Assembly (NCBI GenBank): GCA_015478945.1
Contig: JABUQX010007459.1
Span: forward strand, 1 to 34,331
Reading direction: 5' to 3'
Origin: Trachelipus rathkii
Lineage: Eukaryota > Arthropoda > Malacostraca > Isopoda > Trachelipodidae
Length of the DNA stretch: 34,331 nt
Position numbers and translations under genes: made by a program
In this document: positions 9,854 through 23,159 of the stretch, piece after piece
Layout: each line of letters starts with the position of its first letter
How positions within the stretch are numbered: position 1 is the first letter of the stretch
The notes under the pieces: model-generated
The model's input: the letters and a program-made list of their open reading frames with translations, nothing else
The model's database searches: none
Told to the model about the DNA's origin: nothing

Positions 9854-10610
9854 GACTTTTTCTTTGCTTTATCAAGCAAGTTGAGCGCCGTCGTTATTAC
9901 TTTATGAATGGACAAAGAGTACTCACTTACACTGCTTAAGCCAATAGTCTAGATTGGAGTGGTCAACATAAAATAGCTTATCATAATCTCGGGGGGGGGG
10001 TCAATATGAGTTTGCACCGCGCATATCTTATAGGACTACGCACGAGCGTCAGCAGTCCAAACGGTCCAAATCAAGTAGAGCTTGTTTATATGTTAGATCT
10101 GTGTTTGTTAATAATCTTCTGTTCTTCTAGATATAGTTGTGTGATAATTTCAAATCTACTTTGTTTTCTTTTGTCAGGAAGAGTCTCTTTATTAGTTAAC
10201 TCTAGGTGATGTTTAAGTGTGAGTATATTTTCTATGTGAATAGGTTCTAATGAAAATGAATGAATGTTTGAATATTTTGAATTTTTGAGTGTTCTGCGGT
10301 GGCACCTAGTATCATGATAATAGCTGGTGTTTGTAAAAACAATGAATCTTTTTTTTGATTTTTCATCGAAATTAATTTATTTATTTTTTTTAAAATTCAC
10401 ATTAATGTAAAATGATTTTAGAATTTTTATATTTAGAAATTTGTTTTTGTAATCTGCATTATAAATGGTTAGTTAACCGTGATCAAGGTCTGAAGTATAC
10501 AGGCGAAATATTGGTACATTATTATTCTGTTTATTCCAGAATAGTCCTAAATAAATTTTCTTTTGAAAATAAAGAATTATTTAGAAGAATGGAAAGAACT
10601 TGTAAAAAAC

Positions 10611-10611
<1 letters not shown>
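9854..10611. other. Anonymous spacer with a G10 run
   Basis: A ten-base G homopolymer sits at 9991-10000, conspicuous in AT-rich DNA. The flanks (9880-10080) are balanced in composition. Short open frames at 10006-10209 and 10412-10615 match no family I recognise, and the second ends inside the AAT array. Confidence 0.5.
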
Positions 10612-10893
<282 letters not shown>

Positions 10894-11023
10894 ATCAGAG
10901 CTCATATTTAATGAACGAAGTATTATTACTTTTGCTAAGCTTAATCTTTTCAAATTTTTCTTAAATTTAATTTAAATTTAAAAAGCTCTCTTCTGCTATC
11001 TTTACATCTTATATCTGGATACC
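10894..11023. other. Short spacer
   Basis: AT-rich sequence with a TTTAAATTTAATTTAAATTT palindromic patch near 10963-10982. Confidence 0.5.
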
Positions 11024-11345
11024 TCTCTCTCTCTCTCACTCTCTCATTATCCCTATTTCTCTGGCTTTCACTCTGTGTTTCTCTTCTTACTTTCCCTCTT
11101 TGCCTCTTTCGTTGGCTGCCTCAAATTTTCTCACATTCCATCTCTATTCTTCTTTTTCTTTCTAACTCTACTTTTCCTGCTCTCTCTCTTTGTCTCACTC
11201 TCTAAATATTTGATGTCATCACTTTCTTTCTTCCATTCTCCTTTTTCCCTCGTCTTTCTCTCTCTCTTTCTCTCTATCTTCCTCTGTTTCTCCTTCTCTC
11301 TCTCTCATCTCTCTCTCTCTCCTCTTCTCTCTCTGAGTTCAAGTG
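11024..11345. repeat. Degenerate (CT)n / T-rich pyrimidine tract
   Basis: CT dinucleotides and TTTCTTCC-type words for about 320 bases, purest at 11024-11045 and 11292-11335. The 106-codon frame across it is Leu/Ser/Phe-rich, as the composition predicts, and is rejected as a gene. Confidence 0.88.
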
Positions 11346-12821
11346 TTTTTGATGTGCTATACTTAATTCACTCCTCGCTCTCAGTATCTGAGTAAAGTGC
11401 TCTTTTGAACCGTGGTTTACGTACGTGCGTCACCTCTTGTGTGCTTGAGCTATATAAATTAAGTGATGCTAAGTATCTGCCCGACAATTGTATTTATTGC
11501 TGATGTGATTTAGAGGTATAAAACTCCAAGCGGCTAGGTTTGCCTCTGTTGCGTTTCTCATAGACTTTCAAATCTTCTTTTCTCGAAGATACCTTACCAA
11601 CCTTCTTGTTTTGTAGTGAAAGTATCTTCCTACTCTGTGTTATTTCTTGTGTGTGTAGAATCTTATATTTAACCTGTATCTTATCTTGTTGATGTTAATA
11701 TTGTGTGTCCTCTTCTCATCTCATGCTGCTTATTTTTTGTGTATGATTGTGGTGTGTAATTTTGATGTAGTTAGATGCAATTTACATCATATGAGATATG
11801 TGGCTCTGCTACATGTTAGAGTGTAGATTTATATACTATGATAGAAAAGAATATATAATTATATAGATAGAGAGGATGTATATTGTGCTCGGTCAATAAT
11901 ATGAATTGAAGTCTAGTAATTACCCAGGATTATTACCTATCTTCAAAAGCTCTAGCATCATTAATATGAAAAAAATATTTAATTCTGTAACTATACCATT
12001 ATGACATAAATACTGTATATACTTGCCTCTATGTACTTAGACATTTATCATCTCTCGTATTGATGAGATCATAAATAGATTGCTAGTAAATACTTATGAA
12101 TATATATACAATTATTTGAAACCTTTTCAAACTTATATATTTTTAACCATATTATAGACTATCTACTAAGTCAAAATATAATATAACTAATAACTCAGAA
12201 AATATACTAATTAATCTCTCATAAATGATCCTCATACCATAAATAATCTCACCTAATTACATAAAGTAATAATTGAATAATCATATACAATTAATCTATT
12301 AATCAACTTATACTCATATCATATCTATTCAATACACTAGAACATAATAACACATTTATCAACACCAATAACTCACTACAATAATTTATCTACAATGTTT
12401 TCCTTTCATATATTAGTGTTTTCAGTACTCACAGCTAGAAATATCAAATAATAATTATCAACTTAATTTACTATTAATTAATAACAATAATTTCATCACC
12501 TTCTCTCAACCTTTGGTATTTACAATATATTTCATATATTAAATCATAGATTACGATAATATAACATTTTTCGACTCGTGAAGGATAGAAGAACGGCGAC
12601 TCTAATACACTTGGACGATAATTATAATCGCACCTCTCCGAGCTGACATAAGATATCACCTGGCAAAAGATAAGTTGGTAATGATTAGAGAAATCACAGC
12701 TAACCTATACTACCATAAGTTCCATATAGAATACTCAAGTACCTTCTACGACACGACACTCAGAGAACATTTACATATGTGAGGTACAAATTATTTACTC
12801 TAATCATAATCAAGTTATTGA
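11346..12821. other. Anonymous AT-rich region
   Basis: About 1.5 kb. It starts with balanced sequence (11396-11760), including an ACGTACGT patch near 11419, and becomes A/T-rich after 11820. A 61-codon minus-strand frame at 12474-12659 lies in relatively balanced DNA but resembles no family I know. No RNA gene or repeat array was detected. Confidence 0.5.
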
Positions 12822-12993
12822 ATATAATAATAATAATAATAGGTAGATAAATTTGGTCATGATTCTGAATGACCGCTTCAACTTATATGGGCTCACTGCA
12901 AACCCAAAAATGATTATGGCATCACCAGCCATGATAAATAGAATATATAGATTTGCCATGGAGATAAGAGAAGTATTAAGTATTATAATAATG

Positions 12994-13032
<39 letters not shown>

Positions 13033-13036
13033 TAAT
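12822..13036. repeat. Two AAT/AATG arrays around 140 bases of mixed sequence
   Basis: AAT repeats at about 12822-12841 and 12985-13036 flank a balanced segment (12850-12980) with open frames on both strands. The frames are extended by repeat-coded Ile runs and have no recognisable domain. Confidence 0.8.
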
Positions 13037-13249
13037 AATTAATAATAGAAATATAAAAATATGAAATAATAACGAATATAACAGAAAGATGATGAACATT
13101 TATGACCAAGTGTGGAATTGAATCAATACAATTGATAATAATGATGAATGATAATAGGTTGGTTAAATGGATAAAAACATTATATAAATTGATAAGGAAA
13201 ATTATTAATATGATAATTAGAAATAATTGAATTATGTTAACATGATAAT
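13037..13249. other. AT-rich spacer
   Basis: Low-complexity A/T-rich DNA with scattered GATAAT and ATGATG words. No feature. Confidence 0.5.
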
Positions 13250-13850
13250 AATTAATATAATATATTAATATATAATAATAATAATAATTAAATTAATTTA
13301 ATTAATAATTAATTTACTTTTGATTGTAATATTGTAGATACCATTAATTAAATATTAACTAAAATTTAACAATAAATTGGCTCAAATATTAATAAATAAT
13401 AATATCCTTAACAGTCATAATCATTTTCCAATATAAGTTTTTAAGTACTTACTATAAATTGATAATTTAATAGTATAAATATAATAATATAATAATTAAT
13501 TAAATTAATAATATAATTAAATAATAATAATTTAATTATAATATAATATTAATAATCATAATAATAAATTCTATAAATAATTAACTAATAATATATATAT
13601 ATAATTAATATAATAATTAAATATATAATATTAATAATTTTATATATATAATAATATAATAATTAAATAATAATATAATAATACATAATTATAAATAATA
13701 ATTAATAATTATATTAATATATATAAATTTAATTAAATTAATATAATAATATAATAATAATTAAATAATATAATATTAAATATAATAATTAATAAATATT
13801 AATTAACTTAATATATAATAATAATAATTATACTATATATTTACTTAATA
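13250..13850. repeat. AAT/AATT/TA low-complexity block
   Basis: About 600 bases built almost only from A and T in AATAAT, TTAATT and TATATA words. One patch with some G and C lies at 13400-13450. Confidence 0.88.
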
Positions 13851-14744
13851 TTATTGCATATAAGCTGCGTTTCAATTGAAACGGGGTTTCATCCTTAAAT
13901 GAAATTTTATTTATATTATATTTGTATCAGAACTATATTTCTAGCTTAAAGGGTGATATAACTCAGACAGACATAACATATTATGTTTCGTGTTTCTAAT
14001 TTATCTCTTCATTATAAGTAAAATTGTAAATTTAGATAGTATTACAATGTAATAAATAGATAATTTAAATAAATTATATAATTAATTATTATAGATTTAA
14101 TTATAATTAATTAATACTTTTTATCTACTTTGCATTGAATATTAATTAGCTTAATATATAATATTAATTATAACTTAATAATAATAATAAGGGTATTTGT
14201 ATTTATTATATTGATTTGATATGTATTTGTATTTATTAATTAATAATTTTCATTATTATTATTATTGTTAATATGTTAATTATTATATGATTTTAGATTA
14301 TTATGTTAATTTATGTTTATTTTTAGGATTGTTATTTTGACATTTATTGATTATTATTAGATTAGGGAAATTTATATGTTAATGTATTATGTATTATATA
14401 TGATTATTATTATGATTATGTTATGTTATTTATATATTAATTTATGTATGCATCATAAGTAATAGTTCTTAATTAATTTGTTATTCGAATTATTATGCGG
14501 TGTATGTATGTATGTCACTCAGATATAGTATGATCGTGGTGAATAAATTAATGCCTCAACTTGGAAACGAGTGACGATGACCTTGTGTGTGTGAAAAAAT
14601 AATTTTGTTATCAGATATATTTACATGCACATTCAGCACATAAATAATTTTCTGCATAAATTTAACAATTTCATAATCAATAGTGATGAAAATAATGATT
14701 ATATGCTTAATTCTTGCAAATAAATTGTGATAAAAAATAAAATA
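13851..14744. other. AT-rich spacer with a 16-bp palindrome
   Basis: CGTTTCAATTGAAACG (13868-13883) is a perfect palindrome, and GTTTCAT / ATGAAA (13886-13904) repeats the same half-site just after it. The stretch 14215-14450 is T/A/G-rich with many ATTATT and TGTTAAT words. 14505-14590 is more balanced. No gene was recognised. Confidence 0.55.
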
Positions 14745-14771
14745 GACTTATAATATATATATATATATATT

Positions 14772-14819
<48 letters not shown>

Positions 14820-14895
14820 AATATATTAGTATATAATTTAATATAATATATAATATTATATATAATATATTAATATATATATAATATATATTATA

Positions 14896-14935
<40 letters not shown>

Positions 14936-15000
14936 TAAATATATATATATATATTATAATATTATATTATTAATATTATATATATATATATATATAATTT
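14745..15000. repeat. (TA)n block
   Basis: TA dinucleotides with AATATT interruptions, purest at 14780-14816. Confidence 0.95.
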
Positions 15001-15480
15001 AATAATAGGTCAGTCCTACTAGAAGAGTCTACAAATCTATTATATAAAAACTTATTCAATCAAATTAGCTACATAGGGATAAATGGAATACTATAGCTAT
15101 GTGAAATTGTATATCACATGGGTTCAATTCTTAGTTATAGCGTATAAAAGTAAAAAAAAATAAAAAAAAAAAAATATCACAAAAAAATATATTTAATATT
15201 CAAAATACACAACAATAGCTATATCTCAGCAAAAGGAATACATTTTGGAATTCATCATGTTATAAAAAATATTTTGGATATTTAAGAAACTTGTAAAAAA
15301 ATAAAAAAAATATTAATAAAAGTTATTGTTAAATGTATATAAATTATATATAGTATATATAATAGTAATAATAAATGATTAGAGTAGCCTATTTAGAGAC
15401 CTTTTTATTGGTTACTCCTAATGGCAAAATAATATAAATTAGATTAATACTTAATTAAATTATGCTTTTTTTAACTAAAG
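15001..15480. other. Anonymous spacer with A-rich stretch
   Basis: A-rich homopolymer zone at 15150-15190, followed by AGCTATATCTCAGCAAAAGG at 15215-15234. A similar ATATCTCG word occurs on the minus strand near 16104, next to a T-rich zone. GGTTCAATTC at 15121 resembles a pol III B box, but no tRNA fold fits. Confidence 0.45.
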
Positions 15481-16060
15481 AATATATCTATATACCTACC
15501 AAGGGTATACCTATATACCGATATATGGCAGGAGATCGTGTAGGTGGATATCTATATTCAGTGACTATTACGGGGAACCTATCGGGGTAGTGGTAACTAA
15601 ATTCCCTATATCACCTTACCGGGGTAATGAGGTTTACTCCGTGAACTAATTATCACCGCTCTTTGGTATTAGTTTGTAGTGTAGTTGTTTACAGACGAGA
15701 TAGGGTTTTCCAAGATAGTGAAAACTTATGTTACACAGTGTTTTTGTAATAAAAACTTTCTTATTAGAAAGTTAAGAATAGCAATGGTAACGGTAACAGT
15801 GGTGATATAAATAAAACTAGTGTCTCGAGCCCCTAAAATTGCCGTGTAATACCTTTACAAATAATAATATATATATATATTTTCTCTCAAGTGTCCACGC
15901 CAAACTGCGGTGGTTCGTACACACAAAAACAAATAAGAAGAATTTATTGTGTCATAGTAATTATTTTATTCTTTTTCTTCCTGTGTAAATGTTCTTTTTC
16001 GCTCTATATAACTAGTCTATATAAGATGCGAGTTTATTATGACTATAGAGAGTATTTACT
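15481..16060. other. Balanced island with repeated CGGGGTA / GGTATA words
   Basis: From 15495 to 15660 the sequence is less AT-rich and carries CGGGGTA twice, plus GGTATACC-like words. A second more balanced patch lies at 15885-15920. No open frame or RNA was recognised. It may be single-copy DNA or a decayed repeat. Confidence 0.45.
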
Positions 16061-16300
16061 CAAATAAATGTATATTCATTTCCTGTAGCTTTTGTAGTTT
16101 TCGAGATATTGATTTTATTATTTATAATTTTTTTTTTTTATTTATTTTTTTTTATTTTTTAATTTTTATATAACTTTATATCCTACGTATAATATATAGT
16201 ATATATATTTTGATCACCGTATCCTAGCTATATGTTATCCTTAATTTTCCAGCGGTAGTCATGTTTTGTAGTTTTTGAGTATTGTAGATATTTAGTGGCA
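16061..16300. repeat. Short direct repeat around a T-rich tract
   Basis: GCTTTTGTAGTTTTCGAG (16088-16105) recurs as TGTTTTGTAGTTTTTGAG (16263-16280), about 175 bases apart, with a T-rich stretch (16128-16165) between. The unit is degenerate and unnamed. Confidence 0.5.
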
Positions 16301-17394
16301 CTTCTATAGGCGGGCCATATAATATTAATATATAGTAGTATTATGTTTTTTTATTCTCATATTTCACTACTGAGTAAATAACATACTCCATAAAGTCATA
16401 CAAATCACAGAATAATATGTTGTTAGGGCGGATTTGGTTATGTGGATAAGATGGCAAATATCAAACTTATTATATTTAAATATATTTGAAATTCTCGAAA
16501 TTATAATAAGATACACAAACAAATATATGTAGGAATTTCAGTTTTTTATTTTTTTGTATTTGAATTTATAAATTCATATAAATATGTTAAGACGAAATAT
16601 TTCAGTATTTATTTGTTTTATATTTTTTTTGAATTTTATAAAAAAAATATACTATTTTTTTTCTTATTTAAACTCAGGATATAAATTAGATGGACCAGAA
16701 ACTAGAAATTATTATTTTAGAATCACAAGTAGCTTATTTACCTATATATAGTTATCTTACCTTATTTCACTGCCATATATTAAATACAATAACAAATAGT
16801 ATATAAATTAATTAAAGTAAATAATTAATAAGTAATAATTTTATAACAAATATAATTTATAAGTAATTACATATATATATAAATTAAATATTATTATATC
16901 TTATAATTATATATCATATAATTTTACAAAAATATATTAAATTTGGCTAAAAATAAAAAAATAATATTTTTACTCAAAATAAAAATTTTTTTTTTCAAAT
17001 TTAAATCGCTCAAATATTCAAGACGTTATGTTCATCTCGAATGTTATATACTATATACTTTCAATTTTCACATTTATTACATCATATTTATTAAGAAGCT
17101 GATCTTCAAAGAGAGTAATAAAGAGCATTTTATAGGGCATAATATTCAAAGAAGTCTATTTATTATGCGTATAATCAATTGGTCTTGGGTCCATCTTGCT
17201 CAATGTGTGTGTCTTGTTCGAAATTTATTTTGTATAATTTGTTATATAATGAATGAATACTGATAAGAATATAAATTAAAAAAATAAAATATAATTTTCT
17301 ACTATATTAGTTATCTATCTTATTATCTACTTTACGTCTCAGACTCAATGAATAAATCAAAATTTAATTAATAATATTGGACATTAAGATAGTA
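16301..17394. other. Anonymous AT-rich region
   Basis: About 1.1 kb, with T-rich homopolymer clusters near 16536-16556 and 16620-16660 and an A/T block at 16795-16930. The 106-codon frame at 16943-17263 opens in A-rich sequence with TTG and is probably fortuitous. Confidence 0.5.
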
Positions 17395-17720
17395 TAATAA
17401 TAATAAATAATAATTTTTCAACATATAATAAGATAAATAATAATAATAATAAATAATAATTTTTTGTAATTAAATGATAATAAAATAATAATAATAAATA
17501 ATAATATATAAAAATAATATTATTTGTTTTAATAAATAATAATATAATAATATATATTATAGTATATAAATAATATATATAATAATGAATTATAATAGAT
17601 AAGTGATAAATCTATTATATTATATATAAATAAGTATCCTTTAATTATTTAATAATTATATATGTGAGTGTATAAATTCTATTACTGAAATAATAAATAT
17701 ATATAATAATATACAAGTAA
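17395..17720. repeat. AAT/TA low-complexity block
   Basis: AATAAT units with T-run interruptions (17395-17545), passing into TA-rich sequence. Confidence 0.85.
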
Positions 17721-17759
17721 ATCTATTACTATTCATATAGATAAATAATAACATTATTT

Positions 17760-18255
17760 TCCTCTCTGTTTGGTTAATACTACGTTTATATTACATTAAC
17801 TGCACAAAGCCCACGGCATGAGAAAGGCCAAACCTCTATAGGAACAATTAAAAGAGAGAGTAAATAAGACTCTCAAGATTATTTCTTGAGGTGGAGAAAA
17901 CATATCTATGATGGAGGAGAGTTAGTGAATACGTACTTTACTATATTCTTCACATATGATACTCCACACTACTCCAGCTATACACTGATGCTACTGGAAG
18001 GGCGTGCGAGATAAGTGGATAATACTCTCACTACACTCAGTCAGCATCACACTGACTACTACTACTATCACATAAATTACTATACTCCACTCAAACTAAA
18101 CTGAGGACTTGAGAGGTTCGGAAGCATCCATCTACTCACGTGGGACGCGTGAAATTAGTCTACACTCAATGTCTAGTTTTTCTAACCTCTCGGAATACTC
18201 AGATAGATAGATCCCGATCCTACTCTTCGGTGCGACTAGATCTAATTATAGGCTA
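17760..18255. other. Balanced island with several short inverted repeats
   Basis: The GC level rises well above the flanks. Stems include CTCAAGA / TCTTGAG (17872-17878, 17884-17890, 5-base loop), AGTCAG / CTGACT (18039-18044, 18052-18057) and GAGAGGTT / AACCTCTC (18111-18118, 18184-18191). TACTCCAC occurs twice (17969 and 18083). No protein or RNA family was recognised. It could be an old mobile element or unique DNA. Confidence 0.45.
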
Positions 18256-18954
18256 CTCTCATATAAGAAGTGAATATTTAGTAAAAAAATAAGAATAAAT
18301 AAGCTAAATAATTATAATAAGAAATGATACATATTATTTATTTTAAACTCAAGTGAGTAAAGTCACAATTAAAAGCATTGTACTGTCTTGAGTCTTAAAC
18401 TTTAATACATTATTTAAAAATCATTAATATTATATTATTTTATTATATAACAATAATTTTTTTTTTTTTACTACTATAATTATTGGTATATGTATGAAAT
18501 TTTAAATCAAAGGTTATTTGCTTTAAATTCGATATATTATTATTTTCGCATTGATCAATAATGTAGGATAAATATATTAAACTAGTAACAGAGATAATAT
18601 AAATTTTTTTTTTATTGTTTGTGTGTTTTTTTCTTCTTATATTGTTCTATATTTTTATTTTATATTATTATTTAACTCATGATTCCTAGTTAGCTGTAAA
18701 TAAGTTCTTTGTGAGATCATGTACACTTTTCAGGCAAGTAGATAATTGACACTACTGTGTTTCTGCGGTTGTAAGGCATTAATAGTCTTAGTATTATTGA
18801 GACGTACAGTTATTTGATGGGTAAGATACAATAATAGAAAGATAAAAACTGATCTTGAAACTCTGTGGTAAGTATACCTATAATTACTAATAAACTTTTA
18901 TAAATTTATAATAAGGCTGATGTTGAAATATTCACACTAAATAATTTATATTAT
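18256..18954. other. Anonymous AT-rich spacer
   Basis: A T homopolymer lies near 18457-18470 and T-rich runs at 18604-18660. The rest (18680-18900) has mixed composition. No gene signal. Confidence 0.5.
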
Positions 18955-19016
18955 GTGACAATATAATATAATAATATAATAATATAAATAATTATAATAA
19001 TAATAATATAATAATA

Positions 19017-19063
<47 letters not shown>

Positions 19064-19295
19064 TATATATTATAATAATAATAATCATAATCATTATTAT
19101 TATAGTTATTAAATAATATAATAATATAATAATATATATAATAAATAATAATAATAATAATAATAATATAATAATAATATAATATAATAATAATAATATA
19201 ATATATAATTATAATAATAATAATAATAATAATATTATTAATAATAAAATAATAATAATAAATAATAAAAATATAATAATAATAATAATATAATA

Positions 19296-19332
<37 letters not shown>

Positions 19333-20082
19333 TAATAATAATAATAATAATATAATAATAATATATAATATAATAATAATAAATAATAATATAAAATATT
19401 AATAATTAATAATTAATTATATATATATTAATATATATAAATAATAATAATATATATATATATAATAATTAAAATAATATAATAAATAATTAATATAATA
19501 ATATAATAATTAAATATAATAATAATAATAATAATAATAAATATATAAATAATAATAATAACATTTTTATTAATGTTATGTTGAATATAATACAGACTTA
19601 AATAAAAATAATAATAAAAATAATATTTACTTTTATATCTCAATTGATAACGATAATGAAAAATAAAACTTATTGATATAATTTGATAATAATAATATAT
19701 ATAAATTATATTATAATAATATAATAATAATATAATTAAATAATATAATATAATAATAATAAATAATTAAATAATTAAATAATTAATATCATAATAATTA
19801 ATAAATAATATTAATATATTAAATATAATAAATTATATAAATATATATATAATTATTATATAAATTAAATATATATAATTAATAATATAAATTATAATTA
19901 AACTATGAATATTCTTTAATAATAATATAATATATAATAATTATAATGAATAAATAATAAATAATGATTAATTTATAAATTAAATATATAATAATTATAT
20001 TATATTAAATAATTAATACTTGCCATAATAACAATAATCATGATAATAATAATAATAATAATAATTAATAATAATATATTCT
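18955..20082. repeat. AAT/TA low-complexity block, about 1.1 kb
   Basis: This is the longest low-complexity stretch in the window. AAT trinucleotides (best at 19017-19060, 19140-19170, 19295-19350) mix with ATATAAT and TA words. A small mixed island lies at 19560-19680. The minus-strand frame at 19428-19643 is Ile/Tyr repeat and not a gene. Confidence 0.93.
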
Positions 20083-20939
20083 TAGAGAGAAAGAAGGACT
20101 AATAACAATAATAACACTCAAATAATTAATTATAATTAGACTCAAAACAATACAGATCGATTATTTCAAATCATTGTCTTGTTACAGTAAATTAAATTTA
20201 ATTTAAATAGTTGCAAATAAAATAAAATGAATCATAATGACAACTCAAAATTAGTAATAAAATTATAATCCAATTATTAATAACATTATTAATAATATTA
20301 ATAATAATAATAATTCAAATATACAGATAAAATAGTTGTAAATAAGATGTCATAAAAATTACCTCTTTCATGACTTATTATCGATAATAATAAATAAAAA
20401 TAGAATAAGTAAAATGTAGTTTGTACACTTGAGACATAAATTTGGTCACTTTAGTTAAGACGTGGCTAAAATTGTTGAGAAATTGGTTATAAATTTTTTA
20501 AATTTAATATTGATTATTAAATGATAATTTATTAAATTTATAACTAAATAACATAATTATTCATATATAATATACTAATATAGTAGACTTATTTTTTATC
20601 GTGAGATACTCAAAAACTTAAGCAGATTAATGATGATAAATAATGGCTTAATACATGGAGATATAATAAATCAAGCTTGGATGTGCTGATAATTTTAAAT
20701 AAAGGTAATAAGAAAATAGAATTGAAATTAAATTAACTTATCGAATGATTAATTATAAAGTATGAAGAATTATTTTAATTGAATTATAAATATAAAATGT
20801 AAATATAATTATAATATAACAATTAAATATAATTAAATATTTAAAAAATTAATTTTATTTATAACATAATATTTTTATTATACTCATTTATACTTTAAAT
20901 TAATTTTACACATCAAAGATACATATATAATCTTCTGGA
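20083..20939. other. Anonymous AT-rich spacer
   Basis: Mostly A/T-rich sequence with residual AATAAT patches at 20270-20310. No gene, RNA or longer repeat was detected. Confidence 0.5.
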
Positions 20940-21160
20940 ATATATTTTTATCAATACTTAAGATCCATAATCTATACTCCTCCTTTCCACCTTCCCCCCC
21001 AGATGATTAGATTGTGTGTGTGTGTGCTACTCCTGCGTCAGCATGAGGTCCAGGAGCTGCACACAGATCGATACATACTCGTGAGGACTGAAAAAAATTA
21101 TACTTTCTATTGAGCTGAATTAACTTGAATGAAGCACGTGAATCTATAACCTGGATATAT
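20940..21160. other. Balanced island with a short GT run
   Basis: A pyrimidine-rich patch ending in a C run (about 20975-21000), a GTGTGTGTGTGTG stretch (21014-21026), and CTCCTG (21030-21035) pairing with CAGGAG (21051-21056) across 15 bases. No coding family was recognised. Confidence 0.5.
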
Positions 21161-21944
21161 ATAATTAATAATATTATATATTATATATTAATATATTTAA
21201 TATTAATATTATAATTATATATATCATTTAGTTAATGACCATCTACTCGACACAATTACTAGATTTCAATGTTAAAATACCACATATATTTATCAAAAGT
21301 AAGTAAATCGTGATAATACTAACTATTACAATACTCCGCCATACATAAATGAATCATTAATTACATAATTTTTGTTGCAAAAACTTACATAAAATAAGAT
21401 ATATAATTTAACATATATATATAATATAAATACATAAAATATATCACATCAAAAAATTTAGTGTTTATAAAATAACATAATTATATTATATATAATTAAT
21501 ACAGGTATATTACCCATTTTTTCAACGGATTATCATATGAAACATCATAAATATATACTTAAATTAAAACAAACTTTATATTACACTACGGTGAACCTAG
21601 GTATTTCCGGTATCCTCGTAGGTATGGCTGGGTCCTAGACTTCATTAAAGTGATATGTTAGTATCTATACGTTTCGGTATCTACCTATAATAGTTAAGTC
21701 AAATAGAAATAGTATACACTCAACAACAGATTTACTATACATATATACACATCATCATGATTTACCTTTATACAAAACACACTCACAATATATAATTATT
21801 ATCTTATAATTATTATATATATATATATTATATATATATATATATTATATATATATATATATATATTAATATGTTTATATTATTAAACATATATAATATA
21901 TATTTAATATTATTATTAATATAATATATTATATATAGCCCATA
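21161..21944. other. AT-rich spacer with TA tracts
   Basis: TA-rich stretches lie at 21165-21225 and 21795-21935. A balanced patch at 21585-21690 carries several GGTAT words (CTAGGTATTT, CCGGTATCC, CGTAGGTATGG). It resembles, weakly, the GGTATA words near 15.5 kb. Confidence 0.5.
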
Positions 21945-22560
21945 TTTCACATAGATACACTTACATAATACATATGACACTTATTACACTCACTATGTAC
22001 TTATACACAACATTCACTATATGACACTTATATATATACTAATAATCTACTATGCATAACTCAATAATTAGATCTATATATATCAATTATTAACCAGCAT
22101 AGACACTTAAACATTTATCACAATAAAGTACACTTATAATAAACTATGACATACTTTAATTACACAACTATGTATACTTATACATACAGTACAATACTAA
22201 ATACTGAATTATATACATAACTAACATTCACCTAATATGACATTATACACACTTTAACACTTTACTAAGTCCATATAAGACTAACTTTAACATTTAAAAC
22301 CCATAGACATCATTACACTCTCACCATAATTTATAAGACTCAACTTTGTTATGACACCTAATAACATATCCCCCACATCCACATAACATAAATATAATAT
22401 ATAACTATATATATATTATTTTTTTTTATATATTTAATTATATATATTATATAATATTATTTATTATATATATTAGTTATTATATATACACTTATTCAAT
22501 ATATACATACATGCATACTATGACACTTATACTTCTCCTTTAATAGCTACTGAATCTTAT
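21945..22560 (-). repeat. Degenerate minisatellite, inverted relative to 32.75-34.0 kb
   Basis: Irregular CACTTATA, TATGACACTTAT and TATACACA words on the plus strand. ACATTCACCTAATATGACA (22224-22242) mirrors TGTCAGATTAGTGAATGT at 33919-33936, and CCCATAGACATCATTACACT (22300-22319) mirrors the 23-bp unit at 32785. A TA/T-rich insert lies at 22395-22490. Minus is given as the strand because the array at 32.8 kb is taken as reference. Confidence 0.65.
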
Positions 22561-23159
22561 TTGATGATATATATCTATAATTCAGGATTTTATTGAGGAT
22601 TATCAAGTTTAACATTTGATGATTCAGTATATATTCTTTTACATTTTGATTGGTTCTTATCTAATTCACCGTAAGGATAGTGTCCTAGGAGTGTTCTATT
22701 TCTAGTAATTTCATATTATACTTATCTATTGAGTATTATAATATTTATATAATTATATCAGATGTAGTCCTATAAGGTATGTGATGTGCCAAGATAGAGT
22801 GTACTAATTAGATGATGCCTAATGAGATGCTCAAGTGATGAGTGCCAATTAGTGCCAAGTTTGAGTGGCCAATATAGTGCCTAAAGTATGATAGTTAGCC
22901 ATAATACATAGTATGGCCTAAGACTATAGAGTGTGATAGTCACTTTTTTTCAAGCCTTTTCTAGATATATTATTTACTATATATTACTATATATACCCTG
23001 TAGCTATAGAATAATATAATATAGTCTTCAATAAAAATACCAGTTGTTATTCCAATATCTTATAATTTATATATTAATGGTATGTTAGGAATCGTTGGTT
23101 TTATATGATATATTAGTTTCTATGTAGATGTGTTTGTAGTGGATGTTTAGATAGTTATA
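22561..23159 (-). repeat. AGTGCCA segment, inverted counterpart of 33.05-33.4 kb
   Basis: AGTGCCAATTAGTGCCAA (22841-22858) matches the reverse complement of 33180-33197 at all but two bases. GTGCCA, ATGCCT and AGTGCCT recur at 22786, 22814 and 22876. CACTTTTTTTCAAGCC (22941-22956) followed by TTTTCTA mirrors the A-run and GGCTTG block at 33140-33170. GTGTTCTATTTCTAGTAATT (22691-22710) mirrors 33342-33360. Confidence 0.7.

Noticed and set aside
12474..12659. 61-codon minus-strand frame
   Set aside because: Mixed composition makes it less trivial than most, but no motif, splice context or homologue is recognisable.
13868..13883. Palindrome with ATTGAAAC, reminiscent of CRISPR repeat ends
   Set aside because: There is only one copy, no spacer array, and the window is eukaryotic in character.
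15060..15140. tRNA-like or SINE-like B box (GGTTCAATTC)
   Set aside because: The T stem does not pair, there is no acceptor or anticodon arm, and no convincing A box lies at the right distance.
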